64,000 bases of DNA from Alkalibacter saccharofermentans DSM 14828 (GTDB lineage: Bacteria > Bacillota > Clostridia > Eubacteriales > Alkalibacteraceae): NCBI RefSeq assembly GCF_900128885.1, contig NZ_FQTU01000008.1, positions 1-64,000 on the forward strand, written 5' to 3'. The translations under genes and the position numbers were made by a program. The notes below the pieces were generated by a model. That model was given only the letters and a program-made list of their open reading frames with translations. It had not been told where the DNA came from and did no database searches. Positions 42,803 through 52,130 of the stretch are shown here, in pieces; position 1 is the stretch's first letter; each line of letters starts with the position of its first letter.

Positions 42803-44260
42803 TTAATTGATCTCTTCAAGAAGACCCAATAAAAACTTCCATGTTTTTTCAGTTGATGATATGGACAGCCTCTCAGCTGGCGAGTGTACGTCGTATACGT
42901 TAGGTCCGATCGATATCATATCCAGCCCGGGTATCTTCTCGCCAAATATGCCGCATTCCACTCCTGCGTGAACGGCCACTATTTTTGCTTCATCCCCAAA
43001 TAGTTCCTTGTATACCTTCCTTGCGACATCACGCACCGGCGACTCCTCTGAGTAGCTCCAACCTGGATAATTTCCATGAAAGGATATGTCCGTTTCAAGG
43101 TGAGATGATAGTGCATTGTTGATAGATATAATCTCCTCTTTTTTTGAAGATACCGAGCTTCTTGCAGCAGAAGATATTATGATTTCATCATCTTTGGTTT
43201 CAACAACCCCTAAATTTGCTGAGCTTACGGGCATGTTTTCAATCTCGTTGCTCATGCTTATCACTCCGTTTGGAACTAGCAAAAGGATGCCGATGATCTT
43301 ATTTGTAGTCACATCATCAATTACCTTGTCGCAATCGGATTCCACATGCTTTAAATCGAGTAATATACCTGACTCGACCCCTTTGTATTCCTTGGTAAAA
43401 TATCGTTGATACTCCCTAATTATAATCTCCAGATTCTCTTTTTCCCATTTTTCCAGCGTCAGCCTGCAAAACGCCTCTCTTGGAATGGCATTATCCTTGG
43501 AGCCACCGGAAATGTGGACGATATTCATCTTCATTTCCCTGCTCGCGGCATATAAGACCCTTCCTAGAAGTCTATTCGCATTTGCTCGTCCCTTGGTTAT
43601 ATCCATGCCGGAATGACCTCCTTGAAGGCCTTTTAAGACGATATCTGCGCAGAGGGTATCCTTTGGTCTTTTGACTCTCTTGTACTTTAGGGCATGGTTG
43701 ATCCTTACGCCTCCTGCGCAACTTGTCAATATCTCATCGTCTTCTTCAGAGTCAAGGTTAATTAGCGTCTTACCCGTCACTTCTGTCGCATCAAACTCCA
43801 TTGCACCGGTAAGGCCTCTCTCTTCGTCAACAGTAAAAATTCCTTCAATTTGGGGGTGAGCTATGCTGTTGCTGTCAAGGACTGCAAGGGTCATGGCCAC
43901 ACCGATTCCGTTGTCAGCGCCCAATGTCGTTCCCTTTGCCTTTATAAAATCTCCCTCAAGGTATATATCTATTGGATCACTTTCAAAATTGAACACAGTA
44001 TCACTGTTTTTTTCACATACCATGTCCATATGGCTCTGGAGCATCACCCCTGGGATGTCCTCCTTGCCTGCTGAAGCAGGCTTTCTTATCATCACGTTGT
44101 TGTTTTTATATCTTATGTAAAACAAGCCCCTGTCTTTGGCAAATGTTTCGAGATATTGGCTTATCTTTCTTTCGTTTCCGCTTCCTCTAGGTATTTGAGA
44201 TATATCATAAAAAAATTCCATCACTTTTCTAGCTTTCAAGTTTTCAAATGTCTCTCTCAT
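42803..44260 (-). CDS. pepD: Aminoacyl-histidine dipeptidase (PepD, M20 family)
   Basis: PepD hydrolyses dipeptides such as Xaa-His in the cytoplasm. The 485-residue protein carries M20 metal motifs: MLQSHMDMVCEKN near residue 75, GTTLGADNGIGVAM near 111, FTVDEERGLTGAM near 145 and GGHSGMDI near 213. The ATG at 44260 has GGAGG seven bases upstream; an ATG five codons earlier lies inside that site. A terminator-bounded spacer separates it from argS upstream. Confidence 0.95.
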   Translation of the reverse strand: MRETFENLKARKVMEFFYDISQIPRGSGNERKISQYLETFAKDRGLFYIRYKNNNVMIRKPASAGKEDIPGVMLQSHMDMVCEKNSDTVFNFESDPIDIYLEGDFIKAKGTTLGADNGIGVAMTLAVLDSNSIAHPQIEGIFTVDEERGLTGAMEFDATEVTGKTLINLDSEEDDEILTSCAGGVRINHALKYKRVKRPKDTLCADIVLKGLQGGHSGMDITKGRANANRLLGRVLYAASREMKMNIVHISGGSKDNAIPREAFCRLTLEKWEKENLEIIIREYQRYFTKEYKGVESGILLDLKHVESDCDKVIDDVTTNKIIGILLLVPNGVISMSNEIENMPVSSANLGVVETKDDEIIISSAARSSVSSKKEEIISINNALSSHLETDISFHGNYPGWSYSEESPVRDVARKVYKELFGDEAKIVAVHAGVECGIFGEKIPGLDMISIGPNVYDVHSPAERLSISSTEKTWKFLLGLLEEIN

Positions 44261-44388
44261 TTTAGTTCCTCCCATTAGGTTATATTTACATTATATATTT
44301 TATTTAGCTGGTATTGAAGAAGAAAAGAAAAATAAATGCAAGACGATGATCACCAACCCACAAAATTGACTTTTTCGGTAAAAAAACA

Positions 44389-44430
44389 GGGATCAAATCT
44401 CGGCTTGCTATCAAGCTAAGATTCGATCCC
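44389..44430. terminator. Terminator after argS
   Basis: GGGATCAAATCT (44389-44400) pairs with AGATTCGATCCC (44419-44430), with a nested GCTTG/CAAGC helix. On the minus strand a T tract follows the stem. Confidence 0.82.
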
Positions 44431-44439
44431 TATACTGTA

Positions 44440-46116
44440 TTACATTCTTTCCGGTGCTTTTATTCCAAGGATATCTAAAACATTCTTTAGCACCCTTCTT
44501 ACCGACTTAACCAGTTCGATCCTGGCTTTCATCAGCTTTTTGTCTTCTGTTCTTACCCTGCATGCATTGTAAAAAGTGTGGAAGTTGGAAGCTACATCCA
44601 TAGCATAACGTGTTATCCTGCTCGGGTCCATCTTTTCAACTGCAGAGATTATCTCATAGGGAAGCTCTGCTAAAATTCTGATGAGCTCTTTTTCTTCTTC
44701 TTCCTTTAGAAGGGCATAATCGACTTGTATCGTAGACAGATCCTCTTCAACTTGTCTGAGAATGCTGCTTATCCTCGCATGGGCATACTGGACATAGAAT
44801 ACCGGATTTTCATTTGACTCTTCTACTGCGAGATCAAGATCGAAGTCAAAATGGCTTTCAGGAGACCTTAAGTTGAAGAAAAACCTTGCCGCATCCTTGC
44901 CTACCTCGTCTATTAGATCGGACAATGTAACCATATTTCCCTGTCGCTTTGACATTCTGGCAGTTTCCCCTTTTCGGACAAGTCTGACAAGCTGCATGAT
45001 GATTACATCCAGATCATCTCCTGACAAGCCCATAGCCTCAAGAGCAGCCTTCATTCTTGCAACATGACCATGGTGATCTGCACCCCAAACGTCGATGGAC
45101 CAGTCGAATCCTCTGGTCCTAAGCTTATTTACGTGATAGGCGATATCCGCCGCAAAGTATGTTGGGACGTCGTTGTTTCTTACAAGGACGTCATCTTTTT
45201 CGCATCCGAAATCAGTTGCTTTAAACCATATCGCTCCGTCTTTTTCGTAGGTATGTCCCTTATCGGTGAGCTCTTTGACGATTTTTGCTACCTCGTCAGC
45301 TTCATATAGGCTGCTCTCATGGAACCAAACATCATACTCGATTCCGTATCCACTTAAGTCTTCCTTTATTTTTTCTATATTTTTTTCCAGAGCATAGGCA
45401 ATAAATATTTCTCGCCTTTCCCTGCTGTCGTAATCAACATAGCTGTTGCCGTAAAGCTGGGTGAATTCGTTCATGTGAACTGTGATATCTTCACCTTTGT
45501 ATCCGTCTTCCGGGAACTCAACCTCTACTCCATTAACCTGAAGGTATCTAGCTTCCAAGGATTGTCCAAATTTTTCAATTTGGTTTCCGGCATCGTTAAT
45601 ATAAAACTCCTTAACTACTTCGTGGCCGGACCAAGCAAGAACGCTGGCCATGCCATCGCCGATAGCTCCACCTCTTGCATTCCCCATATGCATGGGACCT
45701 GTTGGGTTCGCGCTTATAAATTCCACATTTACTTTTTTGCCTTTTCCGTATTCAGTTTTACCGTAATCCTTTGATAATTTCTTAATGTCGTTCAGTATAG
45801 AATATATCCAGTCCGGGTTCAACGTGAAATTAATGAACCCCGGCCCTGCGATTTCTACCTTTGCCACGTCCGTGTTTGACTTCTCAAAATTTTTGACGAT
45901 CTCTTCGGCAATAAACCTTGGAGACTTTTTAGTCAGCTTCGGCAACTGCATGGCAATATTAGTAGAAAAATCTCCAAACTGCTTCTCCCTGGGAGTTTCT
46001 AAAAGTATCTCAGGAAGCTCATCCAGAGTGAATGATCCGTTTTCTATTGATTTATCGATGCTGTTTTTTACTTCTTCTATAATTTGATCTTTAACTTTGT
46101 TTAACGTATAGGTCAA
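44440..46116 (-). CDS. argS: Arginyl-tRNA synthetase
   Basis: ArgS charges tRNA-Arg. The 558-residue class I enzyme has the N-terminal tRNA-recognition domain (about 1-85), the HIGH-equivalent HMGN in SANPTGPMHMGNARGG near residue 125, the KMSK-equivalent MSKRQGNMV near 365, and the C-terminal DALR anticodon-binding domain (about 435-558) ending in LGIKAPERM. It starts with TTG, with AGGAGG eight bases upstream. The DUF1934 gene precedes it by 13 bp, a frequent pairing in Clostridia. Confidence 0.97.
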   Translation of the reverse strand: MTYTLNKVKDQIIEEVKNSIDKSIENGSFTLDELPEILLETPREKQFGDFSTNIAMQLPKLTKKSPRFIAEEIVKNFEKSNTDVAKVEIAGPGFINFTLNPDWIYSILNDIKKLSKDYGKTEYGKGKKVNVEFISANPTGPMHMGNARGGAIGDGMASVLAWSGHEVVKEFYINDAGNQIEKFGQSLEARYLQVNGVEVEFPEDGYKGEDITVHMNEFTQLYGNSYVDYDSRERREIFIAYALEKNIEKIKEDLSGYGIEYDVWFHESSLYEADEVAKIVKELTDKGHTYEKDGAIWFKATDFGCEKDDVLVRNNDVPTYFAADIAYHVNKLRTRGFDWSIDVWGADHHGHVARMKAALEAMGLSGDDLDVIIMQLVRLVRKGETARMSKRQGNMVTLSDLIDEVGKDAARFFFNLRSPESHFDFDLDLAVEESNENPVFYVQYAHARISSILRQVEEDLSTIQVDYALLKEEEEKELIRILAELPYEIISAVEKMDPSRITRYAMDVASNFHTFYNACRVRTEDKKLMKARIELVKSVRRVLKNVLDILGIKAPERM

Positions 46117-46129
46117 AACAATAACCTCC

Positions 46130-46558
46130 TTAATGTTTTACGTGTATGTTCAGCTCGTTGTCCGATGACATCAAGCCTTGAATTTCTACGTTGTAGTTAA
46201 TATGAATATCTGTAGGCATGTCTTCGTTGTCGTAGTCTACATCCAGCTTATGAGTGTAGACGCTCATAGTCATATCCCCGTATGGCGTAGCATATGTATT
46301 GAAGTTCTTTCTGCCTTTTTCAAAAATCATATGGGAGTTTGTCGATCCCAATCTTATGATTGACATCTTTCCCTTGTCTATCTGAAGCGTAGTCGTGGTT
46401 CCCTCTAAACCAGATACCTCTGTTTCATCATATATTATATAGTCACTTGTTGACTTTCTATACATTTCGCCTTCGGTGACGAGCTCAATTACGTCTTCTT
46501 TGCCTTCTGAGTGCTTAGTTCGACCGGTAATTGATATCCATATCTTCTTTTTATTCAT
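46130..46558 (-). CDS. DUF1934 domain protein
   Basis: The 142-residue protein is a DUF1934 member, a small lipocalin-like beta-barrel family. It begins with MNKKKIWISITGRT and contains ISGLEG-like VSGLEGTTTTLQ near residue 48, FEKGRKNFNTYATPYGDM near 80 and a final LNIHVKH. It has no signal peptide. AAAGGG lies seven bases before the ATG at 46558. It is usually found immediately upstream of argS, as here; its role is unknown. Confidence 0.88.
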   Translation of the reverse strand: MNKKKIWISITGRTKHSEGKEDVIELVTEGEMYRKSTSDYIIYDETEVSGLEGTTTTLQIDKGKMSIIRLGSTNSHMIFEKGRKNFNTYATPYGDMTMSVYTHKLDVDYDNEDMPTDIHINYNVEIQGLMSSDNELNIHVKH

Positions 46559-46620
46559 CAAAATACCCTTTCCTTTTTAGACTGATGTTAATTTTATCAT
46601 TTTTAGCATGACCGCACAAG

Positions 46621-46741
46621 TACAAAAGAAAACAAAAGAAAACAAAAGAATACCCAAGCACTTTGAGGCGTCAAGCTTGCTTGTAAGCCAAAGTACTTGG
46701 GTATTCTTTGAAGGCAGTGACACTTTTGAAGTGTTGCTGCC
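46621..46741. repeat. Decamer tandem repeat followed by two strong hairpins
   Basis: Three decamers (AACAAAAGAA or one mismatch) lie at 46621-46650. A 21-bp stem with one mismatch then joins 46645-46665 and 46689-46709 (core AGAATACCCAAG/CTTGGGTATTCT). A second stem, GGCAGTGACACTT (46713-46725) with AAGTGTTGCTGCC (46729-46741), closes fully if two G-U pairs are allowed. Further dyads follow: GTTTAC-GCA-GTAAAC (46751-46765) and AGGCTT/AAGCCT (about 46815-46837). No gene or ribosome site was found. Confidence 0.8.
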
Positions 46742-46850
46742 GTTAAATATGTTTACGCAGTAAACGTCTTTGAGTTTTCGTTAGAACCTGCGTTGCATGC
46801 GCCACCCCTTAACGAAGGCTTGAACAAAGCGAAAGCCTGAGTGTTGTTTT

Positions 46851-47370
46851 GGTGACTCTAGTACCAGTTAAACGGTTGTTTGGCTGTCGGTAAGCTGTCG
46901 TCAAACAGTCGTAAATGCTTTTGTTTTTCCTATCGTTTAACTATCGCTCAGCCATTGTTCCACCATGTTTAACATTCATCCTGCACCTGCTTTGCTAATT
47001 TAAGTATTTCCTGAGATTCCTAAAAGGCATCAGGTCTGCGGCAGGGCACAGAGACCCTACCCTACAATTGCAAGATATATTACTTATGTGACATTTGGTC
47101 CGGCATGGTTACGGGTGACTCTAGTACCAGTTAAACGGTTGTTTGGCTGTCGGTAAGCTGTCGTCAAACAGTCGTAAATGCTTTTGTTTTTCCTATCGTT
47201 TAACTATCGCTCAGCCATTGTTCCACCATGTTTAACATTCATCCTGCACCTGCTTTGCTAATTTAAGTATTTCCTGAGATTCCTAAAAGGCATCAGGTCT
47301 GCGGCAGGGCACAGAGACCCTACCCTACAATTGCAAGATATATTACTTATGTGGCATTTGGTCCGGCATG
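46851..47370. repeat. 257-bp direct duplication (46851-47107 and 47114-47370)
   Basis: The two copies are nearly identical (one G/A change seen near 47091/47354) and are separated by 6 bp, a period of 263 bp. Each copy has an internal dyad GTTAAACG/CGTTTAAC and a hairpin formed by GGCAGGG and CCCTACC around CACAGAGA. No open frame with a ribosome site was found. The copies' near-identity points to a recent tandem duplication. The unit may be a small mobile intergenic element or an untranslated RNA gene. The remaining 47371-47473 holds nothing recognised. Confidence 0.9.
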
Positions 47371-47473
47371 CGCGGAGCATATATTGTTCTAATCAACTTC
47401 CACTTTCCTACTTTCCGCTTTCCAACTTTCTTCTTGTTCCTTTTGGCAAATTATTGCTCTGGAAGCTGTTTTT

Positions 47474-48514
47474 TTAGAGATTCTTCTCAAATGCCAAATC
47501 TATCAGCTTCACTATCAAGTCATGATAACTTATTCCCGTATGCTCCCAAAGCTTGGGGTACATGCTGATGTTAGTAAAACCCGGCATGGTATTTATCTCA
47601 TTTATAAATATTTCATCCGTATCCTTTTCTACGAAGAAATCTACTCTCGACAATCCATTTCCATCTATGGCCATATACGCTTCTATAGCATAGTTCCTGA
47701 TTTTTTCGGTAATCTCCTCTGATAAATCAGCAGGTATTATTAAAACAGACTTCCCGTCATCTAAATATTTAGATTGGTAATCATAAAACTCTTTTGAAGG
47801 AACTATCTCGCCTAAAACCGATGCTGCGGGGTCGTCATTTCCTAAAACGGCGCATTCGATTTCCCTACAGTTTATATTGGCTTCAACTATGATCTTTTTA
47901 TCGTATTGAAAAGCTTCTTTGATCCCTTCGATTAACTCCTGCTTGTCATGTGCCTTTGAAATTCCAACACTGGAACCCATATTCGCAGGCTTTACAAAGC
48001 AAGGATATCCGATTTCACTTTGAATTTCATCGATTATTTGGTCTGAATCCTTAGCCCAAAAACACTCCTTAACAGACAAAAAGTTCCCCTGAGGAAGCCC
48101 TGCATCTTTAAATATTTTTTTGCACATGACCTTGTCCATCCCTACTGCTGAAGCAAGGACGCCGCAGCCAACATAGGGTTTTCCCATAAGCTCCAATAAG
48201 CCTTGAACGGTGCCGTCTTCTCCATTCGGACCGTGGAGCACCGGGAAGAACACGTCTATCTCGTCTATTAAATCATCGTGAAATACTGAAAAATCCTTAA
48301 TCAGATTTTCTTCGTCAAGGATCCATGATCCGTCCTTTATTTTTTCCTTGATTCCTTCGTATATGTACCAGTTACCTTCCTTGTCGATTCCTATGGTGGT
48401 AAGATCGTATTTTTCCTTGTCCATCGCCTCTATAACATTTGATGCAGACATCAAAGATACGTCATGCTCCTTGGATTTGCCTCCGAAAATTATACCTACT
48501 TTTATTTTTGACAC
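47474..48514 (-). CDS. ddl: D-alanine--D-alanine ligase
   Basis: Ddl joins two D-alanines for the peptidoglycan stem peptide, using ATP. The 346-residue protein has the opening VGIIFGGKSKEHDVSLMSA, FPVLHGPNGEDGTVQGLLE near residue 90, CFVKPANMGSSVGISKA near 173 and the ATP/Mg site INEINTMPGFTNISMYPKL near 310. The start is GTG after GGAGGAG. The patatin-like gene lies 38 bp upstream. Confidence 0.97.
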   Translation of the reverse strand: MSKIKVGIIFGGKSKEHDVSLMSASNVIEAMDKEKYDLTTIGIDKEGNWYIYEGIKEKIKDGSWILDEENLIKDFSVFHDDLIDEIDVFFPVLHGPNGEDGTVQGLLELMGKPYVGCGVLASAVGMDKVMCKKIFKDAGLPQGNFLSVKECFWAKDSDQIIDEIQSEIGYPCFVKPANMGSSVGISKAHDKQELIEGIKEAFQYDKKIIVEANINCREIECAVLGNDDPAASVLGEIVPSKEFYDYQSKYLDDGKSVLIIPADLSEEITEKIRNYAIEAYMAIDGNGLSRVDFFVEKDTDEIFINEINTMPGFTNISMYPKLWEHTGISYHDLIVKLIDLAFEKNL

Positions 48515-48552
48515 AGTTTCTCCTCCATTTTAGACCATTTGTTTGCTAACCA

Positions 48553-49326
48553 TTATAACACAGAGAGTGTTTTCATTGCATCAATATAGCCGGTTTCCAT
48601 ATTTGATAAAATTCTATCATTTGAAAAGTCCATTGTTTTCCCCAAATTCTTGGATGGAATTATTCTTACTACGTTTAAGTTTTTTTCATCCACAGGGAAT
48701 CGATCTTCCCTATCATTGAGCTTAACCACCAATAAATCCTTGTAGCCCTTCTTCACCAGCATATTCATGGGAAGGTTATTGTAAAAACCTCCGTCGAGAT
48801 ATCTCTTTCCACAAATCTTCTCTTCCTTAAAAAATGGCAAAAAGCTGGTAGCCAGCAAAAAATCTTTCATTTTTCCTTTTGGTATGTCCTCTTTGAAAAG
48901 CTCAATACCTTCATCGGCTTCCAAGTCAATTGTAACCAATCCAAAATCTTTTCCACTTGTCCTTATGGCCGACTCGTTAACACATTCATCTAAAATTTCT
49001 TTGAACGGGTCAATATTAAACCCCTCGATACCGAAAACATACTTCATCTCTTGTCTGTAACAGAGGATATCATCCGTTATGAATTCGTGGTCCATTACCC
49101 TGTCGATTATTTCTGCAGATTCAGCTATTATTCTTTTAGGTTCCATGGTTTCCCAAAGACTTTTCGCCCTATCAAAATCTCCTTGAACCATCATAGCCCC
49201 GTTTAGAGCACCCACTGACGCTCCTACGACTCCTTGAAATGAAATCTTTAGCTCCTCAATAGCCTTCCAAACGCCGATTTGGTATGCTCCCTTTGCTCCT
49301 CCCCCTTCAAGCACTATGCCGAGCAT
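48553..49326 (-). CDS. Patatin-like phospholipase
   Basis: The 257-residue protein has the patatin fold marks: oxyanion hole EGGGAKGAYQIGV near residue 6, nucleophile GASVGALNG near 37, and the catalytic Asp in DGGFYNNLPM near 176. It lacks a signal peptide, so acts as a cytoplasmic or membrane-surface lipid acyl hydrolase. AAGGAGG precedes the ATG. The cardiolipin synthase gene lies 21 bp upstream, giving a small lipid-metabolism pair. Confidence 0.92.
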   Translation of the reverse strand: MLGIVLEGGGAKGAYQIGVWKAIEELKISFQGVVGASVGALNGAMMVQGDFDRAKSLWETMEPKRIIAESAEIIDRVMDHEFITDDILCYRQEMKYVFGIEGFNIDPFKEILDECVNESAIRTSGKDFGLVTIDLEADEGIELFKEDIPKGKMKDFLLATSFLPFFKEEKICGKRYLDGGFYNNLPMNMLVKKGYKDLLVVKLNDREDRFPVDEKNLNVVRIIPSKNLGKTMDFSNDRILSNMETGYIDAMKTLSVL

Positions 49327-49347
49327 TATAAAATACCTCCTTGCAAT

Positions 49348-50796
49348 CTATAGAATAGGTGAAAACAACCTGGAAATCGATTCTTTAATCTTTATGATTA
49401 TAGATCTTTTTTCATATCTGCTTTCGTTTAATCTTACCGATTTTTTCATATCTTCTATAAAAACTTCCTTCATATGATAAGAAAAATCGTGATCGTATAT
49501 AAAAGCATTTACCTCAAAATTCAGAGAAAAGCTTCTTATATCAAAATTGCATGTCCCTACGGAAGAAATCTGATCGTCTACAACTACGGTTTTTGCGTGC
49601 AAAAATCCGTTGTTGTAAATATATATCTTTGCTCCGTACTTTAACAATTCTCCTACGTATGAAAAAGTAGCCCAATATACGAATATATGGTCTGGCTTGT
49701 CCGGAATCATAATTCTGACATCAACCCCTGATTTGGCCGCAATTTTCACAGCTTCCAGTATGCTCTGATCCGGCACGAAATACGGCGTCTGAATGTAGAT
49801 ATACGACTTTGCGGTATTGATCATTTTCAAGTAGCCTTGCTTTATCTGCTCGTTGGCATCGTCCGGACCTGAAGAAACTATTTGTACGCCTACCCGTCCC
49901 GCACGAGGAATCTCCGGCATATATTCGTAAGTTATCATTATCTCATCGCTGCTTGAAGCCCGCCAATCCATGATAAATCTAAGCTGGAGCTCATAAACGG
50001 CCGCTCCTTCAATTAGCAGGTGCGAATCCCTCCAATAGCCTTTTTTCTTGTCCAAGCCTAGATATTCATCCCCTACATTGAATCCTCCAATATAGCCTAT
50101 GTTGCCGTCGATTACAACTATTTTTCTATGGTTTCGATAATTAGCCTTTAAATTTATTAGCTTTATTTTTGATGGAAAGAACCTAGCCACCTTTACTCCC
50201 GCCGCAAGCAGGTCATCCATATCTTTTTTATTTAGAAAAAACCCCCCCATATCGTCGAAGAGAAGCCTTACTTCCACTCCATCCTTTGCTTTGTTTTTAA
50301 GAATCTCCATGATTTCAGTTGCCAAAATTCCGCTTTTGAATATGAAGTATTGGAAGTGTATGTGATGCTTTGCTTTCTTCATATCCTCCATCAGCGCATC
50401 AAACTTTACTTTCCCGTCTGTAAAGAGCTTTAATTTATTGTTGTTGGTATAAAGGGCATTGCTAAGATTTTGATGAAAATAGACGAGATCTTTATATCTC
50501 TCCCTTGATTTTTCCTCAAAATATATCTTATCTTCAGCCATATCCTTCTTTTGCCTCTGAATCAAGCTATTGGTGAGAGCTTTCTCCTCTGTATTTAACT
50601 TGAATATCTTTCTTCTAGCCAGATTCTGAGAAAAAAATAAATAGAACACAAACCCCGCTGCAGGAATCATCCATAAAAGAAGCAGCCATGCATAAGTGCT
50701 CTGCGGATTTTTTCTTTCGAGAAATATTATCGTAAAAGTCAGTATTATGTTTATAATCAGCACTAAAGAAAGACCGTAACTGGTAGCCATCAGCAT
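49348..50796 (-). CDS. cls: Cardiolipin synthase
   Basis: The 482-residue enzyme has two N-terminal membrane segments (about 5-55) and two phospholipase-D HKD motifs: NYRNHRKIVVIDG near residue 222 and GFLHAKTVVVDD near 399. It condenses two phosphatidylglycerols into cardiolipin and glycerol at the membrane. Length and order match bacterial ClsA-type enzymes. GGAGG lies nine bases before the ATG at 50796; another ATG is two codons later. Confidence 0.96.
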   Translation of the reverse strand: MLMATSYGLSLVLIINIILTFTIIFLERKNPQSTYAWLLLLWMIPAAGFVFYLFFSQNLARRKIFKLNTEEKALTNSLIQRQKKDMAEDKIYFEEKSRERYKDLVYFHQNLSNALYTNNNKLKLFTDGKVKFDALMEDMKKAKHHIHFQYFIFKSGILATEIMEILKNKAKDGVEVRLLFDDMGGFFLNKKDMDDLLAAGVKVARFFPSKIKLINLKANYRNHRKIVVIDGNIGYIGGFNVGDEYLGLDKKKGYWRDSHLLIEGAAVYELQLRFIMDWRASSSDEIMITYEYMPEIPRAGRVGVQIVSSGPDDANEQIKQGYLKMINTAKSYIYIQTPYFVPDQSILEAVKIAAKSGVDVRIMIPDKPDHIFVYWATFSYVGELLKYGAKIYIYNNGFLHAKTVVVDDQISSVGTCNFDIRSFSLNFEVNAFIYDHDFSYHMKEVFIEDMKKSVRLNESRYEKRSIIIKIKESISRLFSPIL

Positions 50797-50872
50797 ATGT
50801 AGATTCCTCCAAGTATCATATAGTTGACATATTAGTTAATTGTATCATAAATAACGCTGACCAGACCTTTAA

Positions 50873-50903
50873 AAAAAAATCCGGCAGAGTGCCGGATTTT
50901 TTT
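50873..50903. terminator. Bidirectional terminator downstream of the transglutaminase gene
   Basis: AAAAAAATCCGGCA (50873-50886) pairs with TGCCGGATTTTTTT (50890-50903) over GAG; T runs lie on both strands. It ends the minus-strand transcript of the transglutaminase-like gene. Confidence 0.9.
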
Positions 50904-50935
50904 TGGGGATTCATCAAGAAACTTATTTATCAAAT

Positions 50936-51865
50936 TTAATAGAAATTAACTGCTGAATATTCATCCTGACTCTTGACTATTTGCACTTCTCTGCCATTTC
51001 TTAATAGCTGTGCATCATAAGTGGCATCGACGACGTACCAATCTCCGTCCAAAAGGACCTCGTTCCAAGCATGGTATACCTCAGGCTGAAAGTCTCCATA
51101 ACCTTTGACCAATTTCGATGGTATTCCTACGCTTCGAAGCATGGAAGCCATCAATGCGGAATAATCATAGCATATGCCGCCTCTTTCTTCTAGCGTAACC
51201 CTGTTGTCAGGTATGTAGGAATAATCAAGTCCGTCAATTTTATCGTAATCGTAGTCTATGTTTCTTACTATATATTCATATATTGCTTTGAATTTTTGTG
51301 AGTCTGTCTCAAGTCCTTCCGTAAGCTCTTTTGCAATAACCGAACTTTCATCATTTTTGCTCCAATTTACTGTTTGTATAGAGTTTAAATATACTAAATT
51401 GCCGTCTGTTAAATTTACATTTGCTTCGTAAGTGCCAAGGACTCTGTATTTGTTGTCTGTAGTATTTTCCAAAACCGATACCTTGTAGTCTCCGTTGCCA
51501 AATTGCAGAGGAAACAATTCGTAATTACCTATATCAACATAGTTGTAGTGCACTTGCTCTTCGCCTTTTTCCACCACTATTTTTATCTTTTTATCCAATC
51601 CGTAATTGAATTTGATTCCTATGACTCCTTGTTCCAACAGGCTTTCATTAACTTCGATGCTGCCTGATGAGGTTTCGAAATTTTTCACGTCAAGATTTTC
51701 AAGAGCAGTTTCCAATTCATTATAAGCGATATTCTGAGATGAGCTCAAGGGTATAAGCTCGTCGTTTATCAAACTGTCTTGATCTTTTGAAAATACGTTG
51801 CCAGTTGCTGCTCCTGCAGCAATTATTGCAAATATTAAAACAGCGGCTATGCTGAGCTTTTTCAT
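50936..51865 (-). CDS. Secreted transglutaminase-like domain protein
   Basis: The 309-residue protein has a signal peptide (KKLSIAAVLIFAIIAAGAAT) and an extracellular transglutaminase-like (papain-fold) domain at about 190-290. The catalytic Cys lies in GGICYDYSALMASMLR near 232, His in VYHAWNEV near 266 and Asp in WYVVDATYDAQ near 281. Such domains act as peptidases or in wall protein crosslinking. The ATG at 51865 follows AAGGAGA by about nine bases. Its leader holds two c-di-GMP riboswitches, so expression tracks the sessile/motile switch. Confidence 0.9.
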   Translation of the reverse strand: MKKLSIAAVLIFAIIAAGAATGNVFSKDQDSLINDELIPLSSSQNIAYNELETALENLDVKNFETSSGSIEVNESLLEQGVIGIKFNYGLDKKIKIVVEKGEEQVHYNYVDIGNYELFPLQFGNGDYKVSVLENTTDNKYRVLGTYEANVNLTDGNLVYLNSIQTVNWSKNDESSVIAKELTEGLETDSQKFKAIYEYIVRNIDYDYDKIDGLDYSYIPDNRVTLEERGGICYDYSALMASMLRSVGIPSKLVKGYGDFQPEVYHAWNEVLLDGDWYVVDATYDAQLLRNGREVQIVKSQDEYSAVNFY

Positions 51866-51879
51866 AAACAAAACTCTCC

Positions 51880-51968
51880 TTTCGGCAACCGGCTGCCTTC
51901 CTTGAATTCAAGGTTAAGGCCCTTGGCTTTGCGTCCCAGTTTTTCAACTGGTTTGCCATTATCGATGA
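51880..51968 (-). ncRNA. Cyclic di-GMP-I riboswitch, gene-proximal copy
   Basis: The minus strand reads GGCAAACCAGTTGAAAAACT then GGGACGCAAAGCC, a variable stem with CTTAACC, and GCAGCCGGTTGCCGA, all conserved parts of the GEMM-I aptamer, including the GAAA-like tetraloop and its receptor-like segment. The end of the aptamer runs directly into AAAGGAGAG, the ribosome binding site of the transglutaminase-like gene, so control of translation start is likely. No clear intrinsic terminator follows. Confidence 0.93.
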
Positions 51969-52003
51969 AAAGTCCATCGGTTTAATACAATAAAAAAACT
52001 TCC

Positions 52004-52088
52004 CCTTCGGTAACCGGCTATCTTCCTTTAAAAAGGTAAGACCCTTGGCTTTGCGTCCCAGCCTTTCGACTGGTTTGCCTTTATCGCT
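52004..52088 (-). ncRNA. Cyclic di-GMP-I riboswitch, promoter-proximal copy
   Basis: The minus strand reads GGCAAACCAGTCGAAAGGCT then GGGACGCAAAGCC, GTCTTACC, a short hairpin and ATAGCCGGTTACCGA, matching the GEMM-I consensus including the GAAA tetraloop. It lies 35 bases upstream of the second aptamer in the same leader. A seven-T tract follows it (about 51991-51998), but no strong terminator stem was found. Tandem aptamers usually sharpen the response. Confidence 0.94.
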
Positions 52089-52130
52089 GAAAAGCATACA
52101 CTTCTAGCAAGTAAATCTATCTACAGTACA

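Noticed and set aside
46851..47370. Possible CRISPR array
   Set aside because: Only two long copies with a 6-bp spacer; no short repeats with regular spacers and no cas genes.
51985..52020. Intrinsic terminator after the first c-di-GMP aptamer
   Set aside because: A seven-T run is present but no GC-rich stem directly precedes it on the minus strand, so a transcription-termination switch is not claimed.
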